A DNA stretch of 64,000 nt, from contig NC_011146.1 of assembly GCF_000020725.1 (NCBI RefSeq), positions 2,975,501-3,039,500 of the forward strand, read 5' to 3'. The DNA comes from Citrifermentans bemidjiense Bem. Its GTDB lineage: Bacteria; Desulfobacterota; Desulfuromonadia; Geobacterales; Geobacteraceae. The notes under the pieces were generated by a model. The model saw only the letters and a list, made by a program, of their open reading frames with translations. It did not search any database and was not told where the DNA came from. Within the stretch, counting starts at the first letter, position 1. Each line of letters opens with the position of its first letter. This document shows, in pieces, positions 9,333 to 18,401 of this stretch. The translations under genes were made by a program, and so were the position numbers.

Positions 9333-10558
9333 GACCCGGCCCTCCGTCTGACAACGGACTGCGCGGCTTCGAGCAGGCAGTTACCCAATCTTTCCAGGTT
9401 GGCCTCGCCAATCCGAATCAACTCCTTGCTTTCGGTACGCGGCGGCTCCGCGCTGAGGATCGCCCTCATGTCCCGGGCCAAAGCCTCGCTGTCGCCCGCC
9501 GCGAAAAAACGAAGATTGTCGCCCTGCACTTCACGGTTCACCGGTATATCGGAAAGGATCACCGGCACACCAAGACCGACTGCGTCAAAGACCGCACCGC
9601 CACCAGGCCCGCCTTCAAAAAGCGTAGGCTGAACGACGGCGACCGACTTCTTCATGATCTCGATCTGATCGCGCTTGGGGATGTGTCCAAGGATATGAAC
9701 GCGGCTGGTCAGACCATGATCCGTCAAAAACTTCCCTACCTGCTCGATGTACTCAGGCCGGCGGTAGTCCACAACAGTCCCAGTACATACGATGTGGGCA
9801 TCCACCGACAACAGCGCCTTGAACGCCGTCAGGTGATCCTTGTGCACCCAAAACTGGTTGCTGATCAGGAAGTATCTCTGCGGAAGGGAATATTTGTCTT
9901 GTACGTCGAAGGGAAGATCTTCGAACCACTCCGAAACAGGATTGGGAGAAAATGGCAGGTTGTACACCTCGGCAGCTGTATCTGGAAAAAACTTGAGGAT
10001 GTCTTCTTTTACCGCCTTCGAATTCACAATGACCGCGGCAGCATCTTTGAAAATAGCAGCAAACTCCTGATCCCGTGCAGAGCATTCTGACGGGCTGAAG
10101 TTACCAGGAAGATATTTATGCTGGAAGTCGAAAGAATAACCCAGCCACGATACGGGATAACCGACACCAAGCGTTCCGTTTACAGGAAGGACAACGTCGG
10201 CCCTTATTTTCCGCAGGCAGCGAAGCAGGCCCTCGGGGGAGTTCTCGTAGTAGCAGATCTCGACCCCTTTGCCTTGCGTCTGCCGGAAGTAATCGAGCAT
10301 GCTGGCGTGAAAGGCCGGTGAGGGCAGCGCAATTTGCGGACGCTTGTTCTTGGCGGAGACTCTGACGCTTCGTGTCACCAGGCGCAAAACATCCAGCGGC
10401 GTTTCGATCTTATTGTCAACAGCCAGCAGCAGGGATATCTTGATGCCGGTTGTTTTCTGCTTGAAAAGCAGTCCGTTGGCGAGGTGGCGTAGAAAGTCCA
10501 TGCCGCCCCCCCAGTCGAAACTGCGCCCCAAGAGCGCGATGGAAAGCTTGGTTCTCAT
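9329..10558 (-). CDS. Glycosyltransferase family 4
   Basis: A 409-residue GT-B enzyme. It begins LSIALLGRSFDWGGGMDFLR (acceptor-domain Gly-rich loop). The C-terminal domain has VVQPTLFEGGPGGGAVFDAV, a GT4-like donor site with the first Glu and a Gly-rich helix start, then GLGVPVILSDIPVNREV. ATG overlaps the upstream acetyltransferase stop by 4 bp. Probably extends the glycan; specificity unknown. Confidence 0.82.
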   Translation of the reverse strand: MRTKLSIALLGRSFDWGGGMDFLRHLANGLLFKQKTTGIKISLLLAVDNKIETPLDVLRLVTRSVRVSAKNKRPQIALPSPAFHASMLDYFRQTQGKGVEICYYENSPEGLLRCLRKIRADVVLPVNGTLGVGYPVSWLGYSFDFQHKYLPGNFSPSECSARDQEFAAIFKDAAAVIVNSKAVKEDILKFFPDTAAEVYNLPFSPNPVSEWFEDLPFDVQDKYSLPQRYFLISNQFWVHKDHLTAFKALLSVDAHIVCTGTVVDYRRPEYIEQVGKFLTDHGLTSRVHILGHIPKRDQIEIMKKSVAVVQPTLFEGGPGGGAVFDAVGLGVPVILSDIPVNREVQGDNLRFFAAGDSEALARDMRAILSAEPPRTESKELIRIGEANLERLGNCLLEAAQSVVRRRAGS

Positions 10559-11175
10559 TTGATCCTTACAGCCGGACAGCCGACATAGACGCCTGGCTCA
10601 GTGATATCTCTGACTACCGTGGCGCCTGCGCCGACGACCACGCCGGAACAGATGGAGATGTAGTCCTTGATGGTAGCGCCGACGCCGACAAAGACGAGGT
10701 CGCCGATTTTGCATCTGCCGGAGACCGTCGCATTGGGACCTACGTGGCAATAACTACCGATCTGAACCTCATGCTCGACGACCGATGCCGTATTAACAAT
10801 GGTCCCCTCGCCAATGACAGCCTCGGGGCCTACGTGACAAAAGTGCCCGACAAAGCAGCCGCGTCCGATGCGGGCCTTAAACCCGATATGGGCGTTCACA
10901 GAAACAACGGAGACCATGTCCCTGGCGTCAAGCCGCGACATGAGGGCCTTTCTTTTTTCGTTGTCCCCTATGGCAGGGAACCATGGGCCTTGCACATCAG
11001 CTAAGTTGGAGGTCATCTCGAACCCGTAGAGGGTCTCGTTTTCCCGGGCGTTTTCGTCGACGAAAACAAGAACGGCGTCAGGGTCTCCGCGCAAAATCAC
11101 GTCGGTGACGCTTCGGCTATGGCCGCCGCACCCAAGTATGAACAAGTGCCTCTTCTTTGCTGAATGCTCAGCCAT
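10555..11175 (-). CDS. NeuD/PglD-type sugar O/N-acetyltransferase (left-handed beta-helix)
   Basis: A 206-residue acetyltransferase. The N-terminal UDP-sugar domain starts with HLFILGCGGHSRSV, and the C-terminal half is made of hexapeptide repeats (IGEGTIVNTASVVEHEVQIG, then IGDLVFVGVG). It ends in the family signature GVYVGCPAVRIK. It immediately follows a DegT aminotransferase, the arrangement used to make N-acetylated amino sugars such as bacillosamine or perosamine derivatives. Start at 11175 overlaps the aminotransferase by 8 bp; the longer open frame to 11490 lies inside that gene. Confidence 0.85.
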   Translation of the reverse strand: MAEHSAKKRHLFILGCGGHSRSVTDVILRGDPDAVLVFVDENARENETLYGFEMTSNLADVQGPWFPAIGDNEKRKALMSRLDARDMVSVVSVNAHIGFKARIGRGCFVGHFCHVGPEAVIGEGTIVNTASVVEHEVQIGSYCHVGPNATVSGRCKIGDLVFVGVGATIKDYISICSGVVVGAGATVVRDITEPGVYVGCPAVRIK

Positions 11176-12265
11176 TGAGGAATCCGTTGATCTCACCGCA
11201 GATGAACTGCACCTGGTCTTTGGAAATCTCCGGCCAACTCGGCAGGCAGACACCGCGCCAACCGATGCGCTCGGAAACCGGGTGTCGCTGGAATTTCTGG
11301 GCGTACATCGGCATGGTGTGCAGCGGATAGAAAACGGGACGCGTTTCGATCCCGGCGTTGCCAAGAGCAAGACGCAGCGGCTCCCGCAAGGCCGGATCAA
11401 GAACCTGAAGCGAGCACATCCAGTAGGAATGCCGCACGTCCGCGGTTTCTCGGTGCAAGAGGACCGGCGCTCCTTCGAGTTCCTCGGCATACCACCGGGC
11501 TACCTCCCTTTTCTTATCCAGCAGTTCGTCAGAGCGCTCCAACTGCGCGAGACCGAGGGCGGCGCAAATGTTTGTCATGCGGTAGTTGTACCCGACTACA
11601 TCGTGCCAGTATTCCCGGTGTTTTGCCAGCCCCTGCCCCTTGAAATGCACTGCCCGGTCATGGAGGGTCTCGTCATTGGTCACCACCATCCCGCCCTCGC
11701 CGGTGGTGATGGTCTTGTTGCCGAAAAAGCTGTAGGTGGAGATATCGCCGAAGCTACCGACGTGCCGCCCCTTGTAACGAGCACCAAAGGCCTCGGCGCA
11801 GTCCTCTATCATGAAGAGCCCGCGCCCTTTGGCAATGTCGACCAGTTGGTCCATGTCGCAGGGGTGGCCGTAGAGATGCACCACCATGATGGCGCGCGTA
11901 CGGGGTGTAATCTTGCGCCTCACGTCATCCGGGTCCATCTGCCAGGTGCTCTCCAGGGCATCGACAAAAACGGGCGTGGCTCCGGTATAGGTGATGGCGT
12001 TGACCGAGGAGATGTAGGTCAGAGTGGGGACAATCACCTCGTCCCCCGGACCGATGCCTAGCGCCACCAAGGCGAGGTGCAGCGCCACCGTGCCGTTACA
12101 GACCGAAGCGGCGTAGCGCGCGCCGGTGTAATTGGCGAATTTCTCTTCGAATTCTGCGATGAAGCGCCCCTTGGATGAGATCCAGGTGGAATCCAGGCAT
12201 TCGTTGACGTACTTCTTTTCGTTACCCAGCAGCGACGGTTGGTAAATAGGAATCTGAAAAGTCAT
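11168..12265 (-). CDS. DegT/DnrJ/EryC1/StrS-family sugar aminotransferase
   Basis: A 365-residue PLP aminotransferase. The Schiff-base Lys lies in TYSFFGNKTITTGEGG (about residue 180), with the PLP-ring stacking region FMIEDCAEAFGARYKG. IYQPSLLGNEKKYVNECLDS is the family N-terminus. It is paired with the NeuD/PglD acetyltransferase just downstream, so this pair probably makes an N-acetylated 4-amino sugar from a 4-keto nucleotide sugar (inference). ATG start directly after the upstream gene. Confidence 0.9.
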   Translation of the reverse strand: MTFQIPIYQPSLLGNEKKYVNECLDSTWISSKGRFIAEFEEKFANYTGARYAASVCNGTVALHLALVALGIGPGDEVIVPTLTYISSVNAITYTGATPVFVDALESTWQMDPDDVRRKITPRTRAIMVVHLYGHPCDMDQLVDIAKGRGLFMIEDCAEAFGARYKGRHVGSFGDISTYSFFGNKTITTGEGGMVVTNDETLHDRAVHFKGQGLAKHREYWHDVVGYNYRMTNICAALGLAQLERSDELLDKKREVARWYAEELEGAPVLLHRETADVRHSYWMCSLQVLDPALREPLRLALGNAGIETRPVFYPLHTMPMYAQKFQRHPVSERIGWRGVCLPSWPEISKDQVQFICGEINGFLNG

Positions 12266-12266
12266 G

Positions 12267-13193
12267 TCAAAGTTCCTCTATGGTCTGCGTCGTGGTGTTG
12301 AAAACCTGCATGCCGCGAATGGATTCGACCGCGTCATGGCCCGGGATGAAGGTCAGATTCCCCTGCTCGTCCCGATGCTCGCGGAACTTGGAGGCGACGT
12401 AACCCTGCTGCGGGCTCAACGTCCTGATGGCGCCTACCTTGTCTTCTCTCACAAAGTAGGCGTTGTTGCCTGCAGAGTTGGAGCCGACAAACGCATACCC
12501 CTTGCTTTGCGCCAAGTTGCAAAGGGCAAGCAAAGAGGCCCCGGCGAAGATGCCGCTGTGATGAGAGGCGAATCTGTCGAAGCCTGGATCGTAGGGAACC
12601 GTGATGGGCCGCTCGATGCCGAAAAGGCTGTTGTATTCCATGATGACTATTAACGGATCCACAACATCGATTGCCTTCCATATCCAATAGTCGTTTCCAT
12701 CTACATCTATGTGCAGCAGGCCAATCTCATCGGAGAAGCCGGCTTGAGACAACTTTCCATTGATGTTCTCTGCCGTGATAAAACAGGACTGTGCCGTGAG
12801 GTCATACTTCCAATATATGTCGTCGTTTTTGATGTAATTTACGTTGTCTTCCGAACAGTCCATGACCAAGCCGGACCAGTTGTCATTTTGCAGCAAAAAC
12901 CTGGTATTTGCCTCTCTGTAATCGGAAACCCCGAACTCAATGAATTTCTTCACCCTAATATCAAGGTTGTTTATCAGGTACTGGATGATGCCGTCGTCCC
13001 CCCATTGAGAGAAAACCTTGAACTCAGCGTCGCCGAGACGTTCCAGCAGGGCCTTTCCCTTCGTTCTCTCGGCGAGCAGTTTTCCTAGCAGCAGGCGCTG
13101 GTCTTCCAGTTCCTTACGAAGGGTGCAGCCGGCGCTACAAGGTTGCGGTACCGAAAGGGTCTTGCCCAATAAGGATTTAAGCAGAGAGATCAT
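12267..13193 (-). CDS. FkbM-like protein (paralogue of 6583-7449)
   Basis: A 308-residue protein with a short N-terminal extension (CSAGCTLRKELEDQRLLLGK, possibly a helix), then FKVFSQWGDDGIIQYLINNL, KKFIEFGVSDYREANT, and the shared block LLHIDVDGNDYWIWKAIDVV followed by VTVPYDPGFDRF. This matches the 6583-7449 protein closely. ATG at 13193 has AAGGAAGGAAT in front and overlaps the upstream gene by 17 bp. No catalytic assignment beyond possible methyl transfer. Confidence 0.7.
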   Translation of the reverse strand: MISLLKSLLGKTLSVPQPCSAGCTLRKELEDQRLLLGKLLAERTKGKALLERLGDAEFKVFSQWGDDGIIQYLINNLDIRVKKFIEFGVSDYREANTRFLLQNDNWSGLVMDCSEDNVNYIKNDDIYWKYDLTAQSCFITAENINGKLSQAGFSDEIGLLHIDVDGNDYWIWKAIDVVDPLIVIMEYNSLFGIERPITVPYDPGFDRFASHHSGIFAGASLLALCNLAQSKGYAFVGSNSAGNNAYFVREDKVGAIRTLSPQQGYVASKFREHRDEQGNLTFIPGHDAVESIRGMQVFNTTTQTIEEL

Positions 13194-14520
13194 ATTCCTT
13201 CCTTGTACCGAAGTACATCATGACCCGGTTCAATCCATCAGTGGTTATTGGCTGACTCATGACAAGAACGGGAAACTTCCTGCTGAAAAATTTTGTCAGT
13301 CCTTCTATCGAATAGTCGGCTGGTATTGGTACATTCCAGCTCGCTACATGCTTATCGGCGGCGTCGACATATTCCAGGATCACTCCTTTGTCTGCATATT
13401 CCAGGCAGATGTCGCAGAAAACCTCAACCGGAATTCGTTGTCTCAGGCAGACATGGTGGACCAATCCAAGCGCCAGCACGACGTCCGATCTGAAACGCTG
13501 ATAGGAGTTCCTGCCGTAAAGCCCTATGCCATAGCAGGGAGTGGGCCTTGAAAAATCAAGTAGCGCCGGCGTAATCGGGAGTTTCTGTTCCTGCGCCAGA
13601 GACAGGCAGTAATCGACACAATAAGGTTCGTAATCACAGGCAACGACAGAGGCTCCAAGCCTTGCTGCCAAAACGGAATAGTACCCCTTGTTGGCAGCGA
13701 AATCGAGTACTTTCAGCGGTCGTTCGCCCTTCAAAATGTCAAGGACAAACAGCTGCTTGGGCGAGTCGGGCGCGAGATGGTCAGATGAGGCGCCAGACTG
13801 CTGGTAATCGGCCCATACTTCCTTTCCGACGGTGACCGGTTTGTGCTTATCGAGCCAGCAGTCCAGGCGAGAGAAGAATTCTGTGGGAGCATCAAGGTAC
13901 CGGCTGAGCAGGTTTAATCCACGGAAGATCGTCCTGGCCGGCAGGCGGGACTCGAAAGCGTTTATCGCGAAGCCAGCTCCATGCTGTCTGCGGTACTCGG
14001 CGGCATACCTGTGCCAGCGCGTGTGTGCAAGCCACACCGGCGCCGCGAAATACCTCCTGAATTCGTCCAACCAGCCTTGGGAGACACGACCGCTTTTTAC
14101 GATCGACCCGAAGTCTATGATCACCGGTGAGCCCATCTTGAACATCACATTCCAGGGGTGTGCGTCCTTGAGCAGGAAGCCTTTTTCAGAAAGGGCCAGG
14201 CAGACCCTTACCAATGTCTTCGCCGACAGCCAGTGCATGTAGGAGGTATTTTCCGCGGGGTGGGTTTCAAAGGGGATATGCTCGTGCTCGAGAGTCAGGA
14301 AAGAGCCGGGCAAAAGCATGTCGTCAGACACCCAGGTCCGGACCAGCCCTTGGGAAAAAACCTCGTTGATCCACTCGCGCCGGAGCAGGTCACGGTATAT
14401 CTCGGCATCCTCGCGGGAAAGGATGGCCCGGTATACCCTGTTGCCGTGGAAGAAGACCTTGCCAGCACGGTCCATTACCGACGTCGGCGCAAACTCAATA
14501 TCCTGCGAGGTCGTCGACAT
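13177..14520 (-). CDS. Kinase-like domain fused to SAM methyltransferase
   Basis: A 447-residue two-domain protein. The N-terminal half has a protein-kinase-fold catalytic loop in LLKDAHPWNVMFKMGSPVII plus the metal-binding DFG-like DFGSI, as in aminoglycoside phosphotransferase or lipopolysaccharide-core kinases. The C-terminal half has a SAM site LKVLDFAANKGYYSVLAARLG and acidic strand VVACDYEPYC. The start at 14520 overlaps the Wzt stop by one base (TGATG) with GGAGGG upstream. Because it sits directly after wzt, a chain-terminating kinase plus methyltransferase, as in WbdD-type O-antigen systems, is an attractive inference; order and sequence similarity to WbdD remain to be tested. Confidence 0.75.
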   Translation of the reverse strand: MSTTSQDIEFAPTSVMDRAGKVFFHGNRVYRAILSREDAEIYRDLLRREWINEVFSQGLVRTWVSDDMLLPGSFLTLEHEHIPFETHPAENTSYMHWLSAKTLVRVCLALSEKGFLLKDAHPWNVMFKMGSPVIIDFGSIVKSGRVSQGWLDEFRRYFAAPVWLAHTRWHRYAAEYRRQHGAGFAINAFESRLPARTIFRGLNLLSRYLDAPTEFFSRLDCWLDKHKPVTVGKEVWADYQQSGASSDHLAPDSPKQLFVLDILKGERPLKVLDFAANKGYYSVLAARLGASVVACDYEPYCVDYCLSLAQEQKLPITPALLDFSRPTPCYGIGLYGRNSYQRFRSDVVLALGLVHHVCLRQRIPVEVFCDICLEYADKGVILEYVDAADKHVASWNVPIPADYSIEGLTKFFSRKFPVLVMSQPITTDGLNRVMMYFGTRKEYDLSA

Positions 14521-15806
14521 CAACCAGTTACCCTCCAATCATGCCTCACCAGAAACTTTGAAAGAGCAGCGTCTCCCTCGTCGAAGGTTCTGCCCGTGTT
14601 GAAAAAATCTGAAGCAACGACATCGAAAAAGGCGGCATTGGAGAGGTAATCCTCCATCTCCCCGGAGCTGAAAAAAGCAACGTTGAGGAAAAACCTCCCC
14701 GGAACCAGGTTCATCGCCGCGGTGCTGCAGACGATTTCCCCCGTTGAGGAAAGCGACGCCGGGAGGTCCCCGGTAATTTGGGTGTCCAGCCTCGTGATGC
14801 CAACCCCGGTGCTGTCGTAAATGCCGATCACGACCCTTGGATTGCGCACATCCTTCTGACTGCGATACCTGATCCTGAATGAGATCTCGGTGCCGATGGC
14901 GAAAGTGGGGATGCCGCTCCCACTTCGGTCCTCTATAAGGAGCTGCGTCATCCTGACGCCACCTTTCCCCTTGCGGTCGCTACGCTCTTCAAGGTCGCGC
15001 GTCGCCTCCCCGGCGAACAGGCTCAGGTAGTTACTGATTCCCTGCGCCACCTCCCCCTGAAAGACCTTGGCGCCCTCCTTCAAAACAATTGCCGTACTGC
15101 AAAGGTTTGCCACTGCAGCCATGTTATGGCTGACAAACAACACGGTCCGCCCCTCTTTGCCGATGTCCTCCATCTTTCCAAGACATTTCCTTTGGAAGGC
15201 AAGGTCGCCAACCGCCAGCACTTCGTCCACCACCAGGATCTCAGGTTCCAGGTGTGCCGCCACGGCGAAAGCCAATCGTACGTACATCCCGGAGGAGTAC
15301 CGCTTCACCGGCGTGTCGAGAAATTGCTCAATCTCTGCAAAGGCGACGATCTTATCCAGCTTCCCGCGAACGTCCGACTTGGTCATGCCTAGGATCGAGC
15401 CGTTCAGGAAGATGTTCTCCCTCCCCGTCAGTTCGGGGTGGAATCCGGTCCCTATTTCCAGCAGGCTCGACATGCGGCCCTTGATGCGCACCTCTCCCTT
15501 GGTCGGGACAGTCACCTGAGACATGATCTTCAGCAGGGTTGACTTGCCGGCGCCGTTTCGCCCGATGACGCCGACGATGTCTCCGCGGTTGACCTCGAAA
15601 GAAACGTCTCGAAGGGCTAGGAAGCGCTCCTGTGGGGCATGAGGAGCGCCGGAAGAAGGGCCGTCGCCGATCTTGGAATTGGGATCTTCCTTGCCACGCA
15701 CCATGGCCCACCAGCTCTGCAGGTCTCGTGTGAGGGAGTGGTGGTTGGTTACGCCGAGACGGTACTCCTTCCAGAGCCCGTCCACCTGTATCACTGTATC
15801 GGCCAT
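14520..15806 (-). CDS. wzt: Polysaccharide ABC exporter ATPase with C-terminal glycan-binding domain
   Basis: A 428-residue Wzt/KpsT-type ATPase. Walker A is GRNGAGKST, the signature is YSSGMYVRLAFAVA, Walker B is ILVVDEVLAVGD. After residue ~260 a beta-rich C-terminal extension (EISFRIRYRSQKDVRNPRVV onward) matches the Wzt-C domain that recognises the finished chain terminus in some O-antigen exporters. Works with the permease immediately upstream. The extended form fits with the kinase/methyltransferase next door as a chain terminator. Confidence 0.92.
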   Translation of the reverse strand: MADTVIQVDGLWKEYRLGVTNHHSLTRDLQSWWAMVRGKEDPNSKIGDGPSSGAPHAPQERFLALRDVSFEVNRGDIVGVIGRNGAGKSTLLKIMSQVTVPTKGEVRIKGRMSSLLEIGTGFHPELTGRENIFLNGSILGMTKSDVRGKLDKIVAFAEIEQFLDTPVKRYSSGMYVRLAFAVAAHLEPEILVVDEVLAVGDLAFQRKCLGKMEDIGKEGRTVLFVSHNMAAVANLCSTAIVLKEGAKVFQGEVAQGISNYLSLFAGEATRDLEERSDRKGKGGVRMTQLLIEDRSGSGIPTFAIGTEISFRIRYRSQKDVRNPRVVIGIYDSTGVGITRLDTQITGDLPASLSSTGEIVCSTAAMNLVPGRFFLNVAFFSSGEMEDYLSNAAFFDVVASDFFNTGRTFDEGDAALSKFLVRHDWRVTG

Positions 15807-16676
15807 CTATACCGTATCCATGAAAGACTTCTCCACCTTGCTGAACAGTAGTATCCCGACCAGCAGAACACAGATCGTAGTGGCAAGACTGACAAGCCAG
15901 CTATGCACATCGATGAAACCGGTACCGAGAAAGGTATAGCGGAATATCTCGATCACTGGAGTCATGGGGTTCAACGCCAGGATCCAATGCAATTTGACCG
16001 GTATCGAGGAGGTGGAGTACACGACCGGAGTCATGAACATCCAAAGCTGCAGCCCGAAACCGACCAGGTGCGTCAGGTCGCGGTACCTGGTTGTCATCGA
16101 CGACACTACGATGCCGAAACCAAGTCCCAAAAGCGCCATCTGGAAAATCAGAACTGGGAGCAGCAGCACCGATGCCCCGGGATGAATGGCCACCCCTTGG
16201 GACAGAGAACTATAGACCAAGCATGCAAGGAAGAGAAGGAATTGTATGCCGAAGGCTATGAGATTACTGATGACTACCGAAACAGGCACCGTCAGCCGAG
16301 GGAAATATACCTTTCCGAAGATGTGGGCGTTGGTGACGAAGGTGTTGGAAGTACTGCTCATGCAATCGGCGAAATACCTCCACACAATGACCCCGGAGAG
16401 GTAGAACAGAAAAGGTGGCACTCCGTCGGTGGGGAATTTGGCGACCGACCCGAATATGAAGGTGAACACGATGGTGGTGAGAAGCGGCTGCAGTATGAAC
16501 CAAAGCGGTCCCAAAATGGTCTGCTTGTAGACGGACACGAAATCGCGCCAGACGAAGAGGGCAATCAGGTCCCTGTATCTCCAGATCTCGCCGGGATGGA
16601 TGTCGAACCAGTCGCTGCGCGGCCGCATCACCTTGTCCCACTTGACGCCGTCTGCCTTGGTCGGTTCACCGTTCAT
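15807..16676 (-). CDS. wzm: Polysaccharide ABC exporter permease
   Basis: A 289-residue integral membrane protein of the ABC-2 family, about six membrane segments, with a cytoplasmic start WRYRDLIALFVWRDFVSVYK and the family stretch LGPLWFILQPLLTTIVFTFI. It carries undecaprenyl-linked polysaccharide across the inner membrane with the ATPase encoded next. The stop is adjacent to the wzt ATG. ATG start overlaps the upstream glycosyltransferase by 4 bp. Confidence 0.93.
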   Translation of the reverse strand: MNGEPTKADGVKWDKVMRPRSDWFDIHPGEIWRYRDLIALFVWRDFVSVYKQTILGPLWFILQPLLTTIVFTFIFGSVAKFPTDGVPPFLFYLSGVIVWRYFADCMSSTSNTFVTNAHIFGKVYFPRLTVPVSVVISNLIAFGIQFLLFLACLVYSSLSQGVAIHPGASVLLLPVLIFQMALLGLGFGIVVSSMTTRYRDLTHLVGFGLQLWMFMTPVVYSTSSIPVKLHWILALNPMTPVIEIFRYTFLGTGFIDVHSWLVSLATTICVLLVGILLFSKVEKSFMDTV

Positions 16677-17404
16677 CTGACATCCTTAAAAGATCCCTTG
16701 TGAAGTGGGCGCAGCCTCTTGAAGATGGGAAGCGACTTCATCGCCAAATACCCCGTCAGAGCCGCCAACGCCCAGAAAACCCCGAAGTTCTTGCGTATCA
16801 CCCTCAGGGACTCGGTGAACCGTTGTTGATCGCTCACCCCCCCCGGGCGCGCGTGGGCCAGAAAATGCGGCGAGCGCACGAAGCATACCTTTGCCTTCAA
16901 CAGTCTCTGGTTGAAATCGAAATCCGCATAGGTCCCAAAGGAGGTGTCAAACGGCGCATCTGGATGCAGTAGCCTCTTTACCAAAAGAGCCTGATGATGC
17001 AGGGAGTTGTAGAGCCTCAGGTGAAAATCCGCACGCGACCTGAAAAGGCAGCGCTCCCCCATATAGACGTCGCCGTACACTACATCCCCCTGCTCCAACT
17101 CCTCGTCCCCTGGCAGTGAAAGGACCCGGTCGCCGGCTCCCATGAAAAGAACAAAGCTTTCGTCGTCTGCAGCCTCCCACCCCTTGTTCATCGCGTGGTA
17201 GATTCCGGCATCCGGCTCGCTGACCCAGTAATGGAGCCGACCGGCGTGGCGTCGGATGATATCGACGCTGCCGTCGGTAGAAGCGCCATCGATGACGATG
17301 TACTCCAAATCCCGCTGCGTCTTCTGCTCCAGTACGCTGAGCATGGTCTCTTCAAGACACTCGGCGCCGTTACGGACCACCGTGATGACGGAGATGCGCG
17401 CCAC
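16673..17404 (-). CDS. Glycosyltransferase family 2
   Basis: A GT2 enzyme of about 243 residues: ISVITVVRNGAECLEETM, YIVIDGASTDGSVDII, then the YHAMNKGWEAADDESFVLFM metal-site region (its acidic pair is replaced by MGAGDR, as in WcaA/WbyA-type members). GTG at 17404 is preferred because it follows the upstream stop by a few bases; a TTG at 17458 would overlap the preceding gene by 50 bp. Substrate unknown. Confidence 0.82.
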   Translation of the reverse strand: MARISVITVVRNGAECLEETMLSVLEQKTQRDLEYIVIDGASTDGSVDIIRRHAGRLHYWVSEPDAGIYHAMNKGWEAADDESFVLFMGAGDRVLSLPGDEELEQGDVVYGDVYMGERCLFRSRADFHLRLYNSLHHQALLVKRLLHPDAPFDTSFGTYADFDFNQRLLKAKVCFVRSPHFLAHARPGGVSDQQRFTESLRVIRKNFGVFWALAALTGYLAMKSLPIFKRLRPLHKGSFKDVR

Positions 17405-17408
17405 TGGG

Positions 17409-18401
17409 TCAGCGCCTCGGCTCACGGGCGGACGGGAGACCGCCGGTCCCTTCTCCAAAGAGAAGCTTGTAGATCATCACAGCCCTATCGAATTTCAAGA
17501 GCAGCAGCCGCAGCAGCATCGCCCAGAGAAGCACCAGGTAGACGGTCGGAAGCGCCCTGGGGAAATAGCGCCGGGTGAATAGGATGCGGTTGCGGACGTT
17601 GAAATAGTCGCAGGTATAGCTTTTCTTCCGGGGATTGCTGCGAGTGCCGATGCTCCTTCCGACCTTGTGGTAGACAACGCTCTTCGATGCGTAGGCAAGG
17701 GTGAAACGCCTCCGGGCCCGGTTGGCCCAGTCGGCCTCCTCGAAATACAGGAAATAATCCTCGCACATAAGCCCGATTTCCGCAATAAACTCCCTCGACA
17801 CCAAAAGCGACGCCCCCTCGACGTAGTTCAGGGAACGCTCGGCCGCGGCCGGGTCCGCCTTGAACCAGGGGGGGACGAAACGGCCGTAATGCCAGGGAAG
17901 CCCTACCCAACTGCAGTAATGGCCTCCGCCGTAGGCCTGCACCTTATACCTTCGGTCGTAATAGCGCACTGTGGAGCCGCACATCCCAGCCGATGGCTCT
18001 TCCTGCATGCGCCGCACCAGGGCGTCGAGCGCGTCCGGCTCCACCACGGTGTCGTTGTTCAAAAGCCAGGCGTAACCGAAGTCGTCGCGGGCCAGGGCGT
18101 AACGGAGCGCCACGTTGTTGCCGCCGGCAAAGCCCAAGTTCTCGCCGTTTCTGATCAGGACGAAGGGATAGTCCCAGGAGGGGACCCCGCCGGTCTCGGC
18201 CTCGGCGGCCGTGTATTCGGCCCACTCGATCTCCCGCTCTTCCATCCAGTCACGCAGCTTGTGCAGCGACTCGTCCTTGGAGCCATTGTCGCAGATAACG
18301 ACGGTGCAGGGTGAGTAATTGAGCGACAACAGGCTCTGTACGCAATCCACCGTGTCCTGCCAGCCGTTCCAGTTGACGATGACGATATAGACCTTTTTCA
18401 C
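17409..18401 (-). CDS. Glycosyltransferase family 2 (rhamnosyltransferase-like)
   Basis: A 330-residue GT2 enzyme. VYIVIVNWNGWQDTVDCV and VVICDNGSKDESLHKL are the N-terminal motifs, YAWLLNNDTVVEPDAL the metal site, and EDYFLYFEEADWANRARR the acceptor/catalytic loop typical of dTDP-rhamnose transferases. A C-terminal hydrophobic stretch near LYVLLLWAMLLRLLLL-like residues may anchor it to the membrane. GTG at 18401 forms GTGA with the UbiA stop and has GGAG about 9 nt upstream; TTG/ATG further up is possible. Confidence 0.85.
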   Translation of the reverse strand: MKKVYIVIVNWNGWQDTVDCVQSLLSLNYSPCTVVICDNGSKDESLHKLRDWMEEREIEWAEYTAAEAETGGVPSWDYPFVLIRNGENLGFAGGNNVALRYALARDDFGYAWLLNNDTVVEPDALDALVRRMQEEPSAGMCGSTVRYYDRRYKVQAYGGGHYCSWVGLPWHYGRFVPPWFKADPAAAERSLNYVEGASLLVSREFIAEIGLMCEDYFLYFEEADWANRARRRFTLAYASKSVVYHKVGRSIGTRSNPRKKSYTCDYFNVRNRILFTRRYFPRALPTVYLVLLWAMLLRLLLLKFDRAVMIYKLLFGEGTGGLPSAREPRR

